Assembly (NCBI GenBank): GCA_028342535.1
Contig: JAOLWQ010000003.1
Coordinates: 80,571-144,570, forward strand
Direction of reading: 5' to 3'
Length of the DNA: 64,000 bases
DNA from: Methylophilaceae bacterium
GTDB taxonomy: Bacteria > Pseudomonadota > Gammaproteobacteria > Burkholderiales > Methylophilaceae
The notes beneath the pieces were generated by a model. It saw only the letters and a program-made list of their open reading frames with translations. It had not been told where the DNA came from and made no database searches. Shown one piece after another: positions 42,514-52,735 of this stretch. Both the position numbers and the translations under genes were made by a program. Position 1 is the stretch's first letter, and every line of letters begins with the position of its first letter.

Positions 42514-43385
42514 TGCTTAAAGAAAGAATACAATCTGCAATAATTATGTTTGGCTTATTTAGCCTTACTTTTTTTTATTTAGATTACATTTTTTTTGAAT
42601 TTTTAGTTCTAGCTATTGGTGGATTTCTATTATTTGAGTTAAGTAAAATATTAAAATTACACGGCTTAAGTCTATCTTTTTTTTGGATTTTGGCATCTGC
42701 GCCATTATTTATATACTTTGTAGCAACCTTTACATCTAATTTTGGTAATTTTTTTAACCTCTCAAAATATTTTTATTTTACTAATACTTTATATCCATTA
42801 ATTTCAAATTTTTTATCAATATCGATTCCATTTCTAGCTTCTTTAAGTCTTATTTTTTGGTTATTTATTGCCCCTTTAGATATCTTGTATAAAAAGATAT
42901 CTTCTAACTCATTGCTGAAGGTATTTTATGGTTTATTTTTAATTACACCAATGTTACTTACTATAATGTCTATTTTTATAATAAATAAAAATATATTACT
43001 AATAATTATTTTAATGATTTGGTTTGCTGATATCGGTGCATATTTTTCTGGGAAAAAATTTGGCAGAATTAAGATAGTAAAAAATATTAGTCCAGGTAAA
43101 ACTTTTGAGGGGCTTTTAGGAGGATTACTATCTAATATTATTTTTATTTTTCTTCTTCATGTTTATGGAATTTTTGGTATAGCTGAGGGAATCTTATTTG
43201 CTTTTTTAGTTACAGCTCTTAGTCTGTATGGTGATATCTACGAATCATTTTTAAAAAGAATGGCAAAAATTAAAGATAGTAGTAATTTTATTCCTGGACA
43301 TGGCGGATTTTTAGATAGGCTGGATAGTTTTTGCCCTACAATTCCAATTTTGTATTTTTTATTAAAAACTTTTGAGTATTTATAA
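42513..43385 (+). CDS. cdsA: Phosphatidate cytidylyltransferase
   Basis: The 290-aa membrane protein has about seven or eight transmembrane helices. Its family signature is complete near the C-terminus: SFLKRMAKIKDSSNFIPGHG followed by GFLDRLDS. It also has FADIGAYFSGKKFGR and ISPGKTFEG. It makes CDP-diacylglycerol from phosphatidate and CTP. ATG 42513 overlaps the uppS stop by one base, and dxr starts directly at 43386. Confidence 0.96.
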   Translation: MLKERIQSAIIMFGLFSLTFFYLDYIFFEFLVLAIGGFLLFELSKILKLHGLSLSFFWILASAPLFIYFVATFTSNFGNFFNLSKYFYFTNTLYPLISNFLSISIPFLASLSLIFWLFIAPLDILYKKISSNSLLKVFYGLFLITPMLLTIMSIFIINKNILLIIILMIWFADIGAYFSGKKFGRIKIVKNISPGKTFEGLLGGLLSNIIFIFLLHVYGIFGIAEGILFAFLVTALSLYGDIYESFLKRMAKIKDSSNFIPGHGGFLDRLDSFCPTIPILYFLLKTFEYL

Positions 43386-44558
43386 GTGAAAATAATTTCA
43401 ATACTTGGATCAACTGGGAGCATTGGACGGAGTGCTTTAGATGTAATTAAACTCCATCCAGATAGATTTGATATTTTTGCTTTATCTGGATACGACAATG
43501 AAGATTTATTATTTAAGCAAGCTATCGCATTCAACCCCACCTACATTGTTACCAAAGATGAAGAATCCCAAATTAAGTTATCAGCCTTATTGAAAAATAT
43601 TAGCAACGGAACAGAGGTTTTATTTGGCCCCGAGGGCTATAAATTTATTGCTGGCCATGAAAAAGTATCAACAGTACTTGCTGCAATAACTGGAGCAGCT
43701 GGGTTACTTTCAACCATGGAAGCAGCTCAGAAAGGTAAAACAATTCTTTTGGCTAATAAAGAATCTATGGTTATGGCAGGTAATTTGTTGTCAGAAATAT
43801 GCTTACAAAATAATGGTCTTATTATTCCGGTGGATAGTGAGCATAATGCTATTTTTCAGGTTATTCACGATCAAAATAATCAATCTGAGATTAATAAGTT
43901 AATCTTAACTGCTTCTGGGGGACCTTTTAGAAGTTTGCCATTAAGAGAATTAAAAAATGTTAGCATCAAAGATGCCTTAAATCACCCGAATTGGGAAATG
44001 GGCCAAAAGGTAACAATAGATTCTGCCACAATGATGAATAAGGGGCTAGAAGTAATTGAAGCTGCTTATTTATTTAAAATAAGTCATAATAAAATTGAAG
44101 TGCTTATTCATCCTCAAAGTATTATTCATTCTCTAGTTGAGTTTATTGATGGAAGCACTCTTACGCAGCTTGGATTTCCAGATATGAAAGTTCCAATATC
44201 TTATGCATTAAGTTTTCCAGAAAGAATAGCTTCCGGGGTTAAAGGTATTGACCTCTCATCAGTTAGCGACTTACAATTTGAATTGCCAGATTTGGAAAAA
44301 TTTAGGTGCCTTAAACTAGCATATAATTGCTTAGAACTAGGTGGAAGTTACCCAATTGAGATAAATGCAGCAAATGAGGTAGCAGTCGATGCATTTTTAA
44401 GAAAAAAAATTAACTTTACTCAGATACCAGAATTAATTGAAAAGGCGCTTAATGCAGCCCAGAGCTCAAAAATAGAGACCATTGAAGATGTATTAGTAGT
44501 TAACGAAGTTTCAAGAATTAAGGCAGGTCAGTTATTGAAAGGATTTAAATTTGCATAG
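43386..44558 (+). CDS. dxr: 1-deoxy-D-xylulose 5-phosphate reductoisomerase
   Basis: The 390-aa protein starts at GTG 43386. KIISILGSTGSIGRSALDVI is the NADPH site. Metal and substrate residues are seen in VDSEHNAIFQVI, TASGGPFRSL, HPNWEMGQKVTIDSATMMNKG and HPQSIIHSLVEF. It performs the second step of the MEP isoprenoid pathway, feeding UppS upstream. rseP overlaps its end by 8 bases. Confidence 0.97.
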   Translation: MKIISILGSTGSIGRSALDVIKLHPDRFDIFALSGYDNEDLLFKQAIAFNPTYIVTKDEESQIKLSALLKNISNGTEVLFGPEGYKFIAGHEKVSTVLAAITGAAGLLSTMEAAQKGKTILLANKESMVMAGNLLSEICLQNNGLIIPVDSEHNAIFQVIHDQNNQSEINKLILTASGGPFRSLPLRELKNVSIKDALNHPNWEMGQKVTIDSATMMNKGLEVIEAAYLFKISHNKIEVLIHPQSIIHSLVEFIDGSTLTQLGFPDMKVPISYALSFPERIASGVKGIDLSSVSDLQFELPDLEKFRCLKLAYNCLELGGSYPIEINAANEVAVDAFLRKKINFTQIPELIEKALNAAQSSKIETIEDVLVVNEVSRIKAGQLLKGFKFA

Positions 44559-45882
44559 TATATTGTCTTTTATACTTACTATTTCACTTGTTGTTATTGT
44601 TCATGAATTTGGACATTTTGTTGTAGCAAAAATGTTTAAAGTGGGTGTTGAGAAATTTTCAGTTGGTTTTGGGAGAGTTCTATACAAAAAACAAATAGGG
44701 TTAACTGAATTTAGCTTAAGAATTATTCCACTGGGTGGATTCGTAAAATTCTATGAAAACTCAAATTTTAAAGGTGTAAAGTTGTTTGAAAATATCTCTT
44801 TAGCAAAAAAGTCGCTAATTGTATTGGCAGGCCCTTTAATTAATTTTATATTTGCTTTCATTTTATTGTTATTCTTAAATCAGGGTGAGCAATTTAAAAT
44901 CATTCCAAAAATCACTGCTATCAATTCAACTAGCATTGCTGCAAATGCTGGATTTAAAATAAACGACGTTATTATTTCTGTTAATGATAAAAAAATAACA
45001 TCTGTAAGTGAGCATAATAAACTACTTATAGAATATGCAAATAAAGACTTAAAGTATAAATTACTAAGAAGTAATAAAAAATTGTTAATCACAATAAATA
45101 GCGCAGATCGTTTAGATCTAAAAAGGAACCAGATTAACAAAGATAGTGCTAATGGCCTTTATTTTTTTCCATCCTCTGTAAATTCAGTTGAAATAACTGA
45201 TGTTATTCCTAGGTCTCCTGCTGAAACAGCTGATATAAGAAAAAAAGATATTATTGTAAGCGTTAATAATAAAACTATCTTTAATTCATCAGATTTAGTG
45301 AGAGTAGTAAATAGTAAACCAAACGAACTAATAACCATTAAAGTGCTTAGAAATAGCGAGTTAGTATCAATCTCAGTTAAACCACAATTAAATAGCGAAA
45401 ATATTAGAAAAGTTGGTGTTATTGGTGTCAAGATAAAGCAGAATCTTGATAACAAAAAAGAATATTTAAATTCGTTTAAATTCAGTGCTTTAAATATTTT
45501 TTATAAATCATTTTATGATGTTATAGATGGTATAAAAATGGTATTTAAATCTTTAATCCATATCCTTACTGGCAACATAGATTGGCGACTTCTTTCTGGA
45601 CCAATTTCAATTGCTGAATTATCCTCAGAGACCATCTCAATGGGGATAATTACATATTTAAGTTTTTTAGTATTTTTAAATATTAATGTTGGTTTTTTGA
45701 ATCTACTTCCAATTCCAGCACTGGATGGGGGGCAGTTATTTTTTTATATGATCGAGGCCATTCTAAGGAGACCTCTGAAAAGAAAAAATATGATTATATC
45801 TCAAAGGCTTGGAGTGATTATTTTATTTCTTGTATTCACTTTAGCGGTATATAATGACGTTTTTAATTTAATGAATAATTGA
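44551..45882 (+). CDS. rseP: Site-2 (RIP) metalloprotease RseP
   Basis: The 443-aa protein has the zinc motif HEFGH (18-22) in the first transmembrane helix, two PDZ domains (about 125-290: ANAGFKINDVIISVND and AETADIRKKDIIVSVN) and the second active-site region NLLPIPALDGGQLFFYMIEA. It cleaves membrane-bound anti-sigma factors and signal peptides. It starts at TTG 44551, inside the end of dxr. bamA begins at the last base of its stop. Confidence 0.95.
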   Translation: MHSILSFILTISLVVIVHEFGHFVVAKMFKVGVEKFSVGFGRVLYKKQIGLTEFSLRIIPLGGFVKFYENSNFKGVKLFENISLAKKSLIVLAGPLINFIFAFILLLFLNQGEQFKIIPKITAINSTSIAANAGFKINDVIISVNDKKITSVSEHNKLLIEYANKDLKYKLLRSNKKLLITINSADRLDLKRNQINKDSANGLYFFPSSVNSVEITDVIPRSPAETADIRKKDIIVSVNNKTIFNSSDLVRVVNSKPNELITIKVLRNSELVSISVKPQLNSENIRKVGVIGVKIKQNLDNKKEYLNSFKFSALNIFYKSFYDVIDGIKMVFKSLIHILTGNIDWRLLSGPISIAELSSETISMGIITYLSFLVFLNINVGFLNLLPIPALDGGQLFFYMIEAILRRPLKRKNMIISQRLGVIILFLVFTLAVYNDVFNLMNN

Positions 45883-48188
45883 TGAGAAAATTTTTATTAA
45901 CAATATTTTTAGTTTTAATAAGTTTTTATACCCATGCGGAAGAAAATTTATTAATTAGCGATATTAAAGTTGAAGGCCTTCAAAGGATTGATCCTGGATT
46001 AGTTTTTAGTAATATACCTTTTGAGCTTAATGACCCAATTGACGAAGTCAATGTTAGTGAAACTATTAAGCTTTTATATAAAACTGGTCAATTTAAAGAT
46101 ATTTCTGTCGAGCAAGAAGGTAGTAAGATTATCATTTTAGTTAATGAAAAGCCTGTTATATCAGAATTAAATTTTTCAGGGGTAGAGGCATTTCAAGATG
46201 ATAGATTAAAGACTGGGTTGAGCCAAATGAATTTTGCAGCAGGACTGGTTTTTGATAAAACAGATCTAAAAAAAGTAGAGCAAGAGATTGCAAGACAATA
46301 CTTATCTTTAGGAAAATATACTGCTTCTGTTTCAGCTGAAGCTATACCTTTAGAGAGAAATAGAATGCGTGTCAATATATATGTCGAAGAAGGAAGTGTC
46401 TCCAGGATTAAAGAAATTAATGTAATTGGGAATAGGCTCTTTACAAATGAGACGCTCTTAGAGAATTTTAAACTCAAAGTGACAAACATTTTATCTTGGT
46501 ATAACAAAGATGATAGATATTCAAGACAAGTTTTAAATGGTGATCTAGAAGGATTAAGAAGCTTTTATATGGATAAAGGCTATTTAGACTTTAAGGTTAA
46601 TTCATCAATAATAAGGATCTCGGAGAGTAAAAAACACGTTTATATCGATATATCAGTAGCTGAGGGCAATAAGTATACTTTTGCTGAAAGCAAACTTTCT
46701 GGTAAATACGAGAATGTACCTGAACCTTTATTACAGGCTCAAATTGGAACACACCAAGGAAATGTTTTTAGTCGATCTGAAGTTACTGCAACGACCGCGA
46801 GACTTAATCAAATATTGGGTGATTATGGCTATGCTTTTTCGAATGCAAATGCGATACCTAATGTTGATAAAAAAGAAAGAACAGTTGCATTCAATTATTT
46901 TATTGATCCTGGAAAGAAAATTTATGTTCGACGAATTAACTTTTTCGGAAATGAAAAAACTAAAGATAGTGTTATTAGGAGACAAATGAGACAGTTTGAA
47001 TCTTCTTGGTATTCAAAAGCTAAGGTAGACAGATCAAAAGCTAGGCTTTCTCAAACTCAGTATTTTGATCGTATTGATTTAGACGTCTCAAATGTACCAG
47101 GCGCTACTGATCAAGTTGATATAAATATACAAGTTGCCGAAAGAAACACAGGTAAAGTTATGGTAGGTGCCGGCGTTAGCTCAAACGATGGCCTTGTAGG
47201 TACATTTACCCTTAGCCAGTCCAATTTCCTTGGGACTGGTAACACTGTTACTACTTCAATTAGTACTGGTGAAGTTAATAAAACATATGCTTTAAGTTAT
47301 CAAGATCCATACTGGACAGATGATGGTGTATCTAGAACATTTGGTGCCTATAGAAGGGATGTTAACACCTCAGATTTATCCACAGCTTCTTACAACACTT
47401 TCTCATACGGAACAAGCGTTGACTTCATTGTTCCCTTAACTGAATATAATTCTGTAAGTTTTGGGGCTACCCTTGATTTAACAGATATTGAACTTGGACC
47501 TTATGCTACTCAAGAATATATAGACTACTGTAGAGGGCTATCTGGCAGTCTATCAACGAACGATTGTAACAGTGACTCAGTTAGTATCAGCGCAGGATAT
47601 GGAAGGGATACCAGAAATAATGCTCAATTCCCGACTGAAGGGCAAGTATTTCGTTTGGGCGCAAACATAGGACTTCCAGTTTTTGACATGAATTATTATA
47701 TACTTACCGCCAAAGCAGAAAAGTATTGGCCTCTTCCTAATGGAATGTCATTTAAAGTAAGAGGAACTCTAGGACTTGCAGATGCATACGGTGATAAAAC
47801 ATTCCCATTCTTTAAAAACTTCTTCATTGGTGGCTCAACTACAATTAGAGGGTATGATAATGCTTCAGTAGGAAAAAAAACAGTTAACGCAACAACAGGA
47901 GAGTATGAGACAACTGGGGGTAAAAGTTCTCTGCTTGGGAGTGCTGAGTTGTTTTTCCCACCTCCTGGCTTAAAAAATGTTAAAAGCTTCAGATTTAATA
48001 CCTTTATTGATGGTGGCGGTGTTTATAAGAATGGTATTTCAGGAGATGTGAGTAGGTTTTCTGCTGGGGTAGGAGCTCTTTGGCTTTCCCCATTTGGTCC
48101 ATTAACAATAACATATGCAAAACCATTAAATGAAGGTACGCATGATAAGGTAACTGAGTTACAATTTGGTATGGGTGGTGCTTTTTAA
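45882..48188 (+). CDS. bamA: Outer-membrane protein assembly factor BamA
   Basis: The 768-aa protein has a signal peptide (RKFLLTIFLVLISFYTHA), five POTRA domains (about 24-425, for example SDIKVEGLQRIDPGLVFSNI and VRRINFFGNEKTKDSVIRRQ) and a C-terminal barrel with FFIGGSTTIRGYDN (the RGY/VRGF element of loop 6) ending in LQFGMGGAF. It inserts beta-barrel proteins. Start ATG 45882 is preferred to TTG 45879. The chaperone gene skp follows after 26 bases. Confidence 0.97.
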   Translation: MRKFLLTIFLVLISFYTHAEENLLISDIKVEGLQRIDPGLVFSNIPFELNDPIDEVNVSETIKLLYKTGQFKDISVEQEGSKIIILVNEKPVISELNFSGVEAFQDDRLKTGLSQMNFAAGLVFDKTDLKKVEQEIARQYLSLGKYTASVSAEAIPLERNRMRVNIYVEEGSVSRIKEINVIGNRLFTNETLLENFKLKVTNILSWYNKDDRYSRQVLNGDLEGLRSFYMDKGYLDFKVNSSIIRISESKKHVYIDISVAEGNKYTFAESKLSGKYENVPEPLLQAQIGTHQGNVFSRSEVTATTARLNQILGDYGYAFSNANAIPNVDKKERTVAFNYFIDPGKKIYVRRINFFGNEKTKDSVIRRQMRQFESSWYSKAKVDRSKARLSQTQYFDRIDLDVSNVPGATDQVDINIQVAERNTGKVMVGAGVSSNDGLVGTFTLSQSNFLGTGNTVTTSISTGEVNKTYALSYQDPYWTDDGVSRTFGAYRRDVNTSDLSTASYNTFSYGTSVDFIVPLTEYNSVSFGATLDLTDIELGPYATQEYIDYCRGLSGSLSTNDCNSDSVSISAGYGRDTRNNAQFPTEGQVFRLGANIGLPVFDMNYYILTAKAEKYWPLPNGMSFKVRGTLGLADAYGDKTFPFFKNFFIGGSTTIRGYDNASVGKKTVNATTGEYETTGGKSSLLGSAELFFPPPGLKNVKSFRFNTFIDGGGVYKNGISGDVSRFSAGVGALWLSPFGPLTITYAKPLNEGTHDKVTELQFGMGGAF

Positions 48189-48214
48189 ACTAATTCTAAA
48201 TGGAGATATCGAAA

Positions 48215-48712
48215 ATGAAAAAATTTATAGCAGTATTTTTAATTCTAATTTTTAACACATCGTTTGTATTTGCAGAGATAAAGCTTGGCTTTGTTGAAAT
48301 CAAAAAAATATTACAAAATGCACCACAAACTGTAAAAGCAAATAAAATATTAGAAAAAGAATTTACAAAAAGAACCAAAGAATTAAAAAAAACAGTTAAA
48401 AAAATACAAGCAAAAGAAGCTGCATTTAAAAAAGATAGTATGACTATGTCTGATTCTGATAGAGAGAAAAAAATAAAAGCAATACAGGCTCTAAAAATTG
48501 ATGCTCAAAGAACCGAACGAGAGGTTAGAGAGGATATTGACCTGCGAAGAAAAGAGGAAATTGCTAAGGTTCAAAGATTAGTTAATGTGGCGGTTGAAAA
48601 AGTTGCCAAAGAGCAAGCTTACGACTTAATTATCTACCAAGGTGTAGCTTATGCAGGAAAAAAAGTCGATATAACTGATGTTGTTATAAAAGCTTTAGGC
48701 GACCTTAAGTAA
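48215..48712 (+). CDS. skp: Periplasmic chaperone Skp (OmpH family)
   Basis: The 165-aa protein has a signal peptide (MKKFIAVFLILIFNTSFVFA). It begins its mature part with EIKLGFVEIKKILQNAPQ, the OmpH family opening. A long, charged helical stretch (about 40-130) forms the coiled-coil arms, and AYDLIIYQGVAYAGKKVDITD is at the end. It holds unfolded outer-membrane proteins before BamA. ATG 48215 is preferred to ATG 48200 since GGAG lies nine bases before it. Confidence 0.93.
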   Translation: MKKFIAVFLILIFNTSFVFAEIKLGFVEIKKILQNAPQTVKANKILEKEFTKRTKELKKTVKKIQAKEAAFKKDSMTMSDSDREKKIKAIQALKIDAQRTEREVREDIDLRRKEEIAKVQRLVNVAVEKVAKEQAYDLIIYQGVAYAGKKVDITDVVIKALGDLK

Positions 48713-48740
48713 TTAATTGAATTGCTAGGTCTTAAGTATT

Positions 48741-49739
48741 TTGAAAGATATTGTCCATGTTGGAAATTTTACTTCTGAACAATTGTCTCTAATAATTGAT
48801 GGGAAATGTTCAAATAAAGCAACTGTAATTGACAACTTTTCTTCACTTAAATCATCAAATGAATCATCAATTACATTTTTTTCTGATAGAAAGTTAATTG
48901 ATGACTTAAGTCACACTAAAGCTAAAGTTGTTATTTTAAAAAAAGAGGATGTTCCGCTAAGAAAAGGAGACTGGATAGTAGTTGATGATCCATACTTAGC
49001 ATTTTCTAAAGTTGCTAATTTGTTTCTTAAAGATGATGTCTTTGAAGCGTCTGTTGATTCAAATTTAAACCTAGGCCTTAATACTAATATATCCCCAGAT
49101 TGCTTTATTGGCCCATTCAATTCAATTGGTGATAATTCAGAAATATGTCGCCGAGTTTCTATTTCTTCTAATATTTCAATTGGTAAAAACGTAATTATTA
49201 ACGAAGGTACAAAATTACATCCTAATGTAACAATAGGTAATGATGTAGTCATCGGAAAGAATTGTGAGATTTTTTCAAATGCATCAATTGGTACGGATGG
49301 ATTTGGATATGCTCAAGATTCTGACCAGATTTGGCACAAAATACCACAAATGGGCTCTGTTGTTATTGGTGATGACGTTGATATTGGGTCAAACACAACA
49401 ATAGATAGAGGTACTATTGATAATACAATTATTAATTCAGGAGTAAAAATTGATAATCAAGTTCAGGTGGGCCATAATTGTTTTATAGATAAAAATACAA
49501 TAATAGCAGGCTGCGTTGGCATAGCTGGCAGTACAAAAATTGGTAAAAATTGTAAAATTGGTGGTGCTGCAATGATTTTAGGCCATCTTCAGATTAATGA
49601 CAATATTACAATTTCACCTGGAACAATGATTACTAAATCTTTAAATAAATCTAATATTAAATATACTGCTATTATGCCTTTCATGGAACATAAGGAATGG
49701 CTTAAGATGGCAACAAAATTAAAACAAAAAGGGAAGTAA
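48741..49739 (+). CDS. lpxD: UDP-3-O-acylglucosamine N-acyltransferase
   Basis: The 332-aa protein has an N-terminal uridine-binding domain (about 1-100) and a left-handed beta helix of hexapeptide repeats (about 105-300, with [11 protein letters not shown] and [12 protein letters not shown] carrying the catalytic His). It adds the second acyl chain in lipid A synthesis. The start is TTG 48741, 29 bases after skp. fabZ follows after one base. Confidence 0.96.
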   Translation: MKDIVHVGNFTSEQLSLIIDGKCSNKATVIDNFSSLKSSNESSITFFSDRKLIDDLSHTKAKVVILKKEDVPLRKGDWIVVDDPYLAFSKVANLFLKDDVFEASVDSNLNLGLNTNISPDCFIGPFNSIGDNSEICRRVSISSNISIGKNVIINEGTKLHPNVTIGNDVVIGKNCEIFSNASIGTDGFGYAQDSDQIWHKIPQMGSVVIGDDVDIGSNTTIDRGTIDNTIINSGVKIDNQVQVGHNCFIDKNTIIAGCVGIAGSTKIGKNCKIGGAAMILGHLQINDNITISPGTMITKSLNKSNIKYTAIMPFMEHKEWLKMATKLKQKGK

Positions 49740-49740
49740 A

Positions 49741-50202
49741 ATGACGGATGAGAAATTATCAATGGATATCCATGAAATATTAGATCATTTACCTCATAGA
49801 TATCCATTTGTTCTTGTTGACAAAGTTATCTCAATGGAGCTTGGTAAAGAAATAACTGCAATCAAGAATGTAACTATTAATGAGCCTTATTTTCCCGGAC
49901 ACTTTCCATATCATCCGGTGATGCCCGGTGTTCTTATTGTTGAAGCTCTAGCTCAAGCAGCTGCATTATTATCTTTTAAAACAATGGATACAAAGCCAAC
50001 AGAGGATTCGGTTTATTACTTTGCTGGGATAGATAACGCAAGATTTAAAAAGCCCGTAAACCCTGGCGATCAAATTATATTGCACGTAAAAATTGACAGA
50101 ATTCTTAAAGGTATATGGAAATATATTGGAACGGCAACTGTTGATGGTGAAGTTGTTGCGGAAGCCAAAATGATGTGTATCTTGAAAGAAATTGCTAAGT
50201 AA
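49741..50202 (+). CDS. fabZ: 3-hydroxyacyl-ACP dehydratase
   Basis: The 153-aa hot-dog-fold protein has [41 protein letters not shown] with the catalytic His and Glu, and [17 protein letters not shown]. It dehydrates 3-hydroxyacyl-ACP in fatty-acid elongation. Its place between lpxD and lpxA balances lipid A and phospholipid synthesis, as in other Proteobacteria. Confidence 0.97.
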   Translation: MTDEKLSMDIHEILDHLPHRYPFVLVDKVISMELGKEITAIKNVTINEPYFPGHFPYHPVMPGVLIVEALAQAAALLSFKTMDTKPTEDSVYYFAGIDNARFKKPVNPGDQIILHVKIDRILKGIWKYIGTATVDGEVVAEAKMMCILKEIAK

Positions 50203-50207
50203 TATTT

Positions 50208-51008
50208 ATGGAATTTGAACAAAAAATTCATCCAACAGCTTTAATTCATCCTAAGTCTAGATTACACACAAGCGTAAAGATTGGTGCTTACTCTGTTATT
50301 GGAAAAAATGTCGAAATTGATGAAGGCTCAGAAGTTGGTAACTTTGTTACGATAACTGGGAATACGATTATTGGTAAGAATAACAAAATTTATCACTACT
50401 GTTCTTTAGGGGAAGTTCCACAGGATAAAAAATATAATAATGAGAAAACTACTTTAAAAATTGGTGATAGTAATACTATTCGGGAGTTTTGTACTTTTAA
50501 TGTAGGCACCACTGGGGGTAAGGGTATAACTCAGATTGGTAATAATAATTGGATAATGGCTTATGTTCATATTGCTCATGATTGTCAATTAGGAAATGAT
50601 ATTGTTTTAGCCAATAACACATCGCTTGCCGGACATGTGGAGGTTGATAATTTTGCAATTCTTGGAGGATTTACTCTTGTTCACCAGTTCTGTAAGCTTG
50701 GGGCGCATATTATGACTGCAGTTGGAACTGTTATATTCAAAGATGTACCACCATATATAATAGCTGCTGGTTACAATGCAAAACCAAATGGTATAAATAG
50801 TGAAGGGCTCAAAAGAAGAGATTTTACTGTTGAATGCATATCAAATATTAAGAAAGCATACAAAATAATATATAGAGAGGGCAATACGTTAGATTCTGCT
50901 AAAGAGTTATTAGAAACCCTTGCTAAAAATATTGATGAACCTGATGCTAATTGGGTACGCTTGTATATCGATTTTATAGATAAATCAGATAGAGGACTCA
51001 TAAGGTAA
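50208..51008 (+). CDS. lpxA: UDP-N-acetylglucosamine O-acyltransferase
   Basis: The 266-aa protein has hexapeptide repeats from about residue 10 (IHPTALIHPKSRLH, VKIGAYSVIGKNVEI) and the catalytic His region MAYVHIAHDCQLGND, then HQFCKLGAHIMTAVGT, and a helical end. It starts lipid A synthesis by adding 3-hydroxyacyl from ACP to UDP-GlcNAc. It is followed directly by lpxB. Confidence 0.97.
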   Translation: MEFEQKIHPTALIHPKSRLHTSVKIGAYSVIGKNVEIDEGSEVGNFVTITGNTIIGKNNKIYHYCSLGEVPQDKKYNNEKTTLKIGDSNTIREFCTFNVGTTGGKGITQIGNNNWIMAYVHIAHDCQLGNDIVLANNTSLAGHVEVDNFAILGGFTLVHQFCKLGAHIMTAVGTVIFKDVPPYIIAAGYNAKPNGINSEGLKRRDFTVECISNIKKAYKIIYREGNTLDSAKELLETLAKNIDEPDANWVRLYIDFIDKSDRGLIR

Positions 51009-52160
51009 ATGCCAAAGATTGCCATTCTAGCTGGAGAAGCATCTGGTGATCTAATTGGTAGTCATTTAATGTCTTATTTAAATTCTAAAATAAAGAATAT
51101 AGAATTTATTGGTGTTGGTGGCCCAGAGATGAGTAAAAATGGATTAATCTCATATTTTGATTATAAGGAAATAAGTGTTCATGGATATTTTGACGCATTA
51201 AAAAAAATTTTCCGGCTATTATCTTTAAGAAGTAATTTAGTAGATTACTTATTAAAAGAACGACCAGATATATTTATTGGTATTGATGCTCCAGATTTTA
51301 ATTTCGGAGTAGAGAGAAGATTGAAATTTAATAATATACCTACTTTTCATTATGTAGCTCCCTCAGTATGGGCTTGGAGACAGGGAAGGGTATTTGAAAT
51401 CAAAGAAAATGTTGATCACTTGTTTGCAGTATTTCCTCATGAACCTAAAATTTTTCAAAAAGCTAAAGTTCCAATCACTTTTGTCGGACATCCGCTTGCA
51501 AGCAAGATACCTCTTAATCCAAATATAAATAAAGGACGTGAGAAATTAAACCTGGATAAAGGGAAAACAATTATTACGCTATTACCTGGAAGTAGATTAA
51601 GTGAAATTAAATATCATTTCGAATTAATGATAAATACAGCAATCTTAATCAATAAGGAATTAACATGGCGAAAGTTAAAACAGGCAGAATTTCTAATACC
51701 TATTAATTCTAAAGAAAATTATGATCATATGGCTAGTATGCTTAATCTTTATAGCAATAAGATTAAAAGTATTAATCTTCTTATTGGACACTCTCATGAC
51801 GCAATATGTTCATCAAATATGGTAATTGCTGTATCTGGAACAGCAACACTTGAGGCCGCGCTTTATAAAAAGCCTATGGTGATTGTCTATAAAACTTCAT
51901 TGCTATCTTACTTTTTACTTAAAAAAATGCTGCTGATTCCTTATGTTGGATTACCTAATATTTTATTAAAAAAATTTATAGTCCCTGAATTCCTTCAAAA
52001 TAGTGCAACTCCTGAGAATATTTCAGATAAAGCAATTGAAATTTTAACCGACAAAAAATTTCAAAAATATTTAAAAGTTAAATTCAAAGATCTTCATACA
52101 AAGTTAAAAAGAAACAGCTCTGAACTTATTTATAAAAAAATAATTAAATATTTAAAGTGA
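51009..52160 (+). CDS. lpxB: Lipid-A-disaccharide synthase
   Basis: The 383-aa GT19 protein has IAILAGEASGDLIGSHLM at the start, then FIGIDAPDFNFGVERRLK, HYVAPSVWAWRQGR, FPHEPKIF, VTFVGHPLA-type ITFVGHPLASK, LLPGSRLSEI and AVSGTATLEAALYKKPMVIVYK. It joins UDP-diacylglucosamine and lipid X to the disaccharide. It abuts lpxA and overlaps rnhB by 4 bases (GTG start). Confidence 0.97.
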   Translation: MPKIAILAGEASGDLIGSHLMSYLNSKIKNIEFIGVGGPEMSKNGLISYFDYKEISVHGYFDALKKIFRLLSLRSNLVDYLLKERPDIFIGIDAPDFNFGVERRLKFNNIPTFHYVAPSVWAWRQGRVFEIKENVDHLFAVFPHEPKIFQKAKVPITFVGHPLASKIPLNPNINKGREKLNLDKGKTIITLLPGSRLSEIKYHFELMINTAILINKELTWRKLKQAEFLIPINSKENYDHMASMLNLYSNKIKSINLLIGHSHDAICSSNMVIAVSGTATLEAALYKKPMVIVYKTSLLSYFLLKKMLLIPYVGLPNILLKKFIVPEFLQNSATPENISDKAIEILTDKKFQKYLKVKFKDLHTKLKRNSSELIYKKIIKYLK

Positions 52161-52735
52161 CACTTATTTGCGGAATAGATGAGGCAGGTAGAGGACCACT
52201 TTGTGGTCCAGTTTATGCCTCTGCAGTTATTTTAGATTCTAATCTTGTTTTAAATAATCTTACAGATTCAAAAAAATTATCCAAACAAAATAGAAATATT
52301 TTATATGATGAAATAAAATCAAAAGCTATTGATTATTCTTATGCCATGGCTTCAGTCGAAGAAATTGATAAGATTAATATTCTACAAGCATCTCTACTAG
52401 CTATGAAAAGAGCATTTGAACTTCTTAGAACTAAACCTGATTTTATCTATATAGATGGAATATATTGCCCAGATATAAAAATATTACCAATGGAAGCGGT
52501 AGTGCGAGGCGATGCTTTGATTAAAGCTATTTCTGCTGCATCTATTATAGCGAAAGTTGAGCGCGATAAACATATGGTTAAACTTGATCAAGAGTACCCA
52601 CAATACAACCTTAAAAAACACAAAGGCTACCCAACAAAAGAGCACCTTGATTTAGTAAAGAAACATGGTGTTAATAAAATATATCGATTATCATTTAAAC
52701 CAATTAAAGCACTAATTAATAAGAAAGATACATAA
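52157..52735 (+). CDS. rnhB: Ribonuclease HII
   Basis: The 192-aa protein starts at GTG 52157. The active-site motif is ICGIDEAGRGPLCGPVYASA (Asp8, Glu9), with further acids in YIDGIYCP, DALIKAISAASIIAKVERD and HKGYPTKEHLD. It removes ribonucleotides from DNA. It ends the superoperon from rpsB. Its last 24 bases overlap the end of the converging methylase gene. Confidence 0.96.
   Translation: MTLICGIDEAGRGPLCGPVYASAVILDSNLVLNNLTDSKKLSKQNRNILYDEIKSKAIDYSYAMASVEEIDKINILQASLLAMKRAFELLRTKPDFIYIDGIYCPDIKILPMEAVVRGDALIKAISAASIIAKVERDKHMVKLDQEYPQYNLKKHKGYPTKEHLDLVKKHGVNKIYRLSFKPIKALINKKDT

Noticed and set aside
46681..46989. Out-of-frame open frames within bamA, fabH and dxr (plus and minus)
   Set aside because: They are by-products of AT-rich coding DNA, lying inside well-recognised essential genes.
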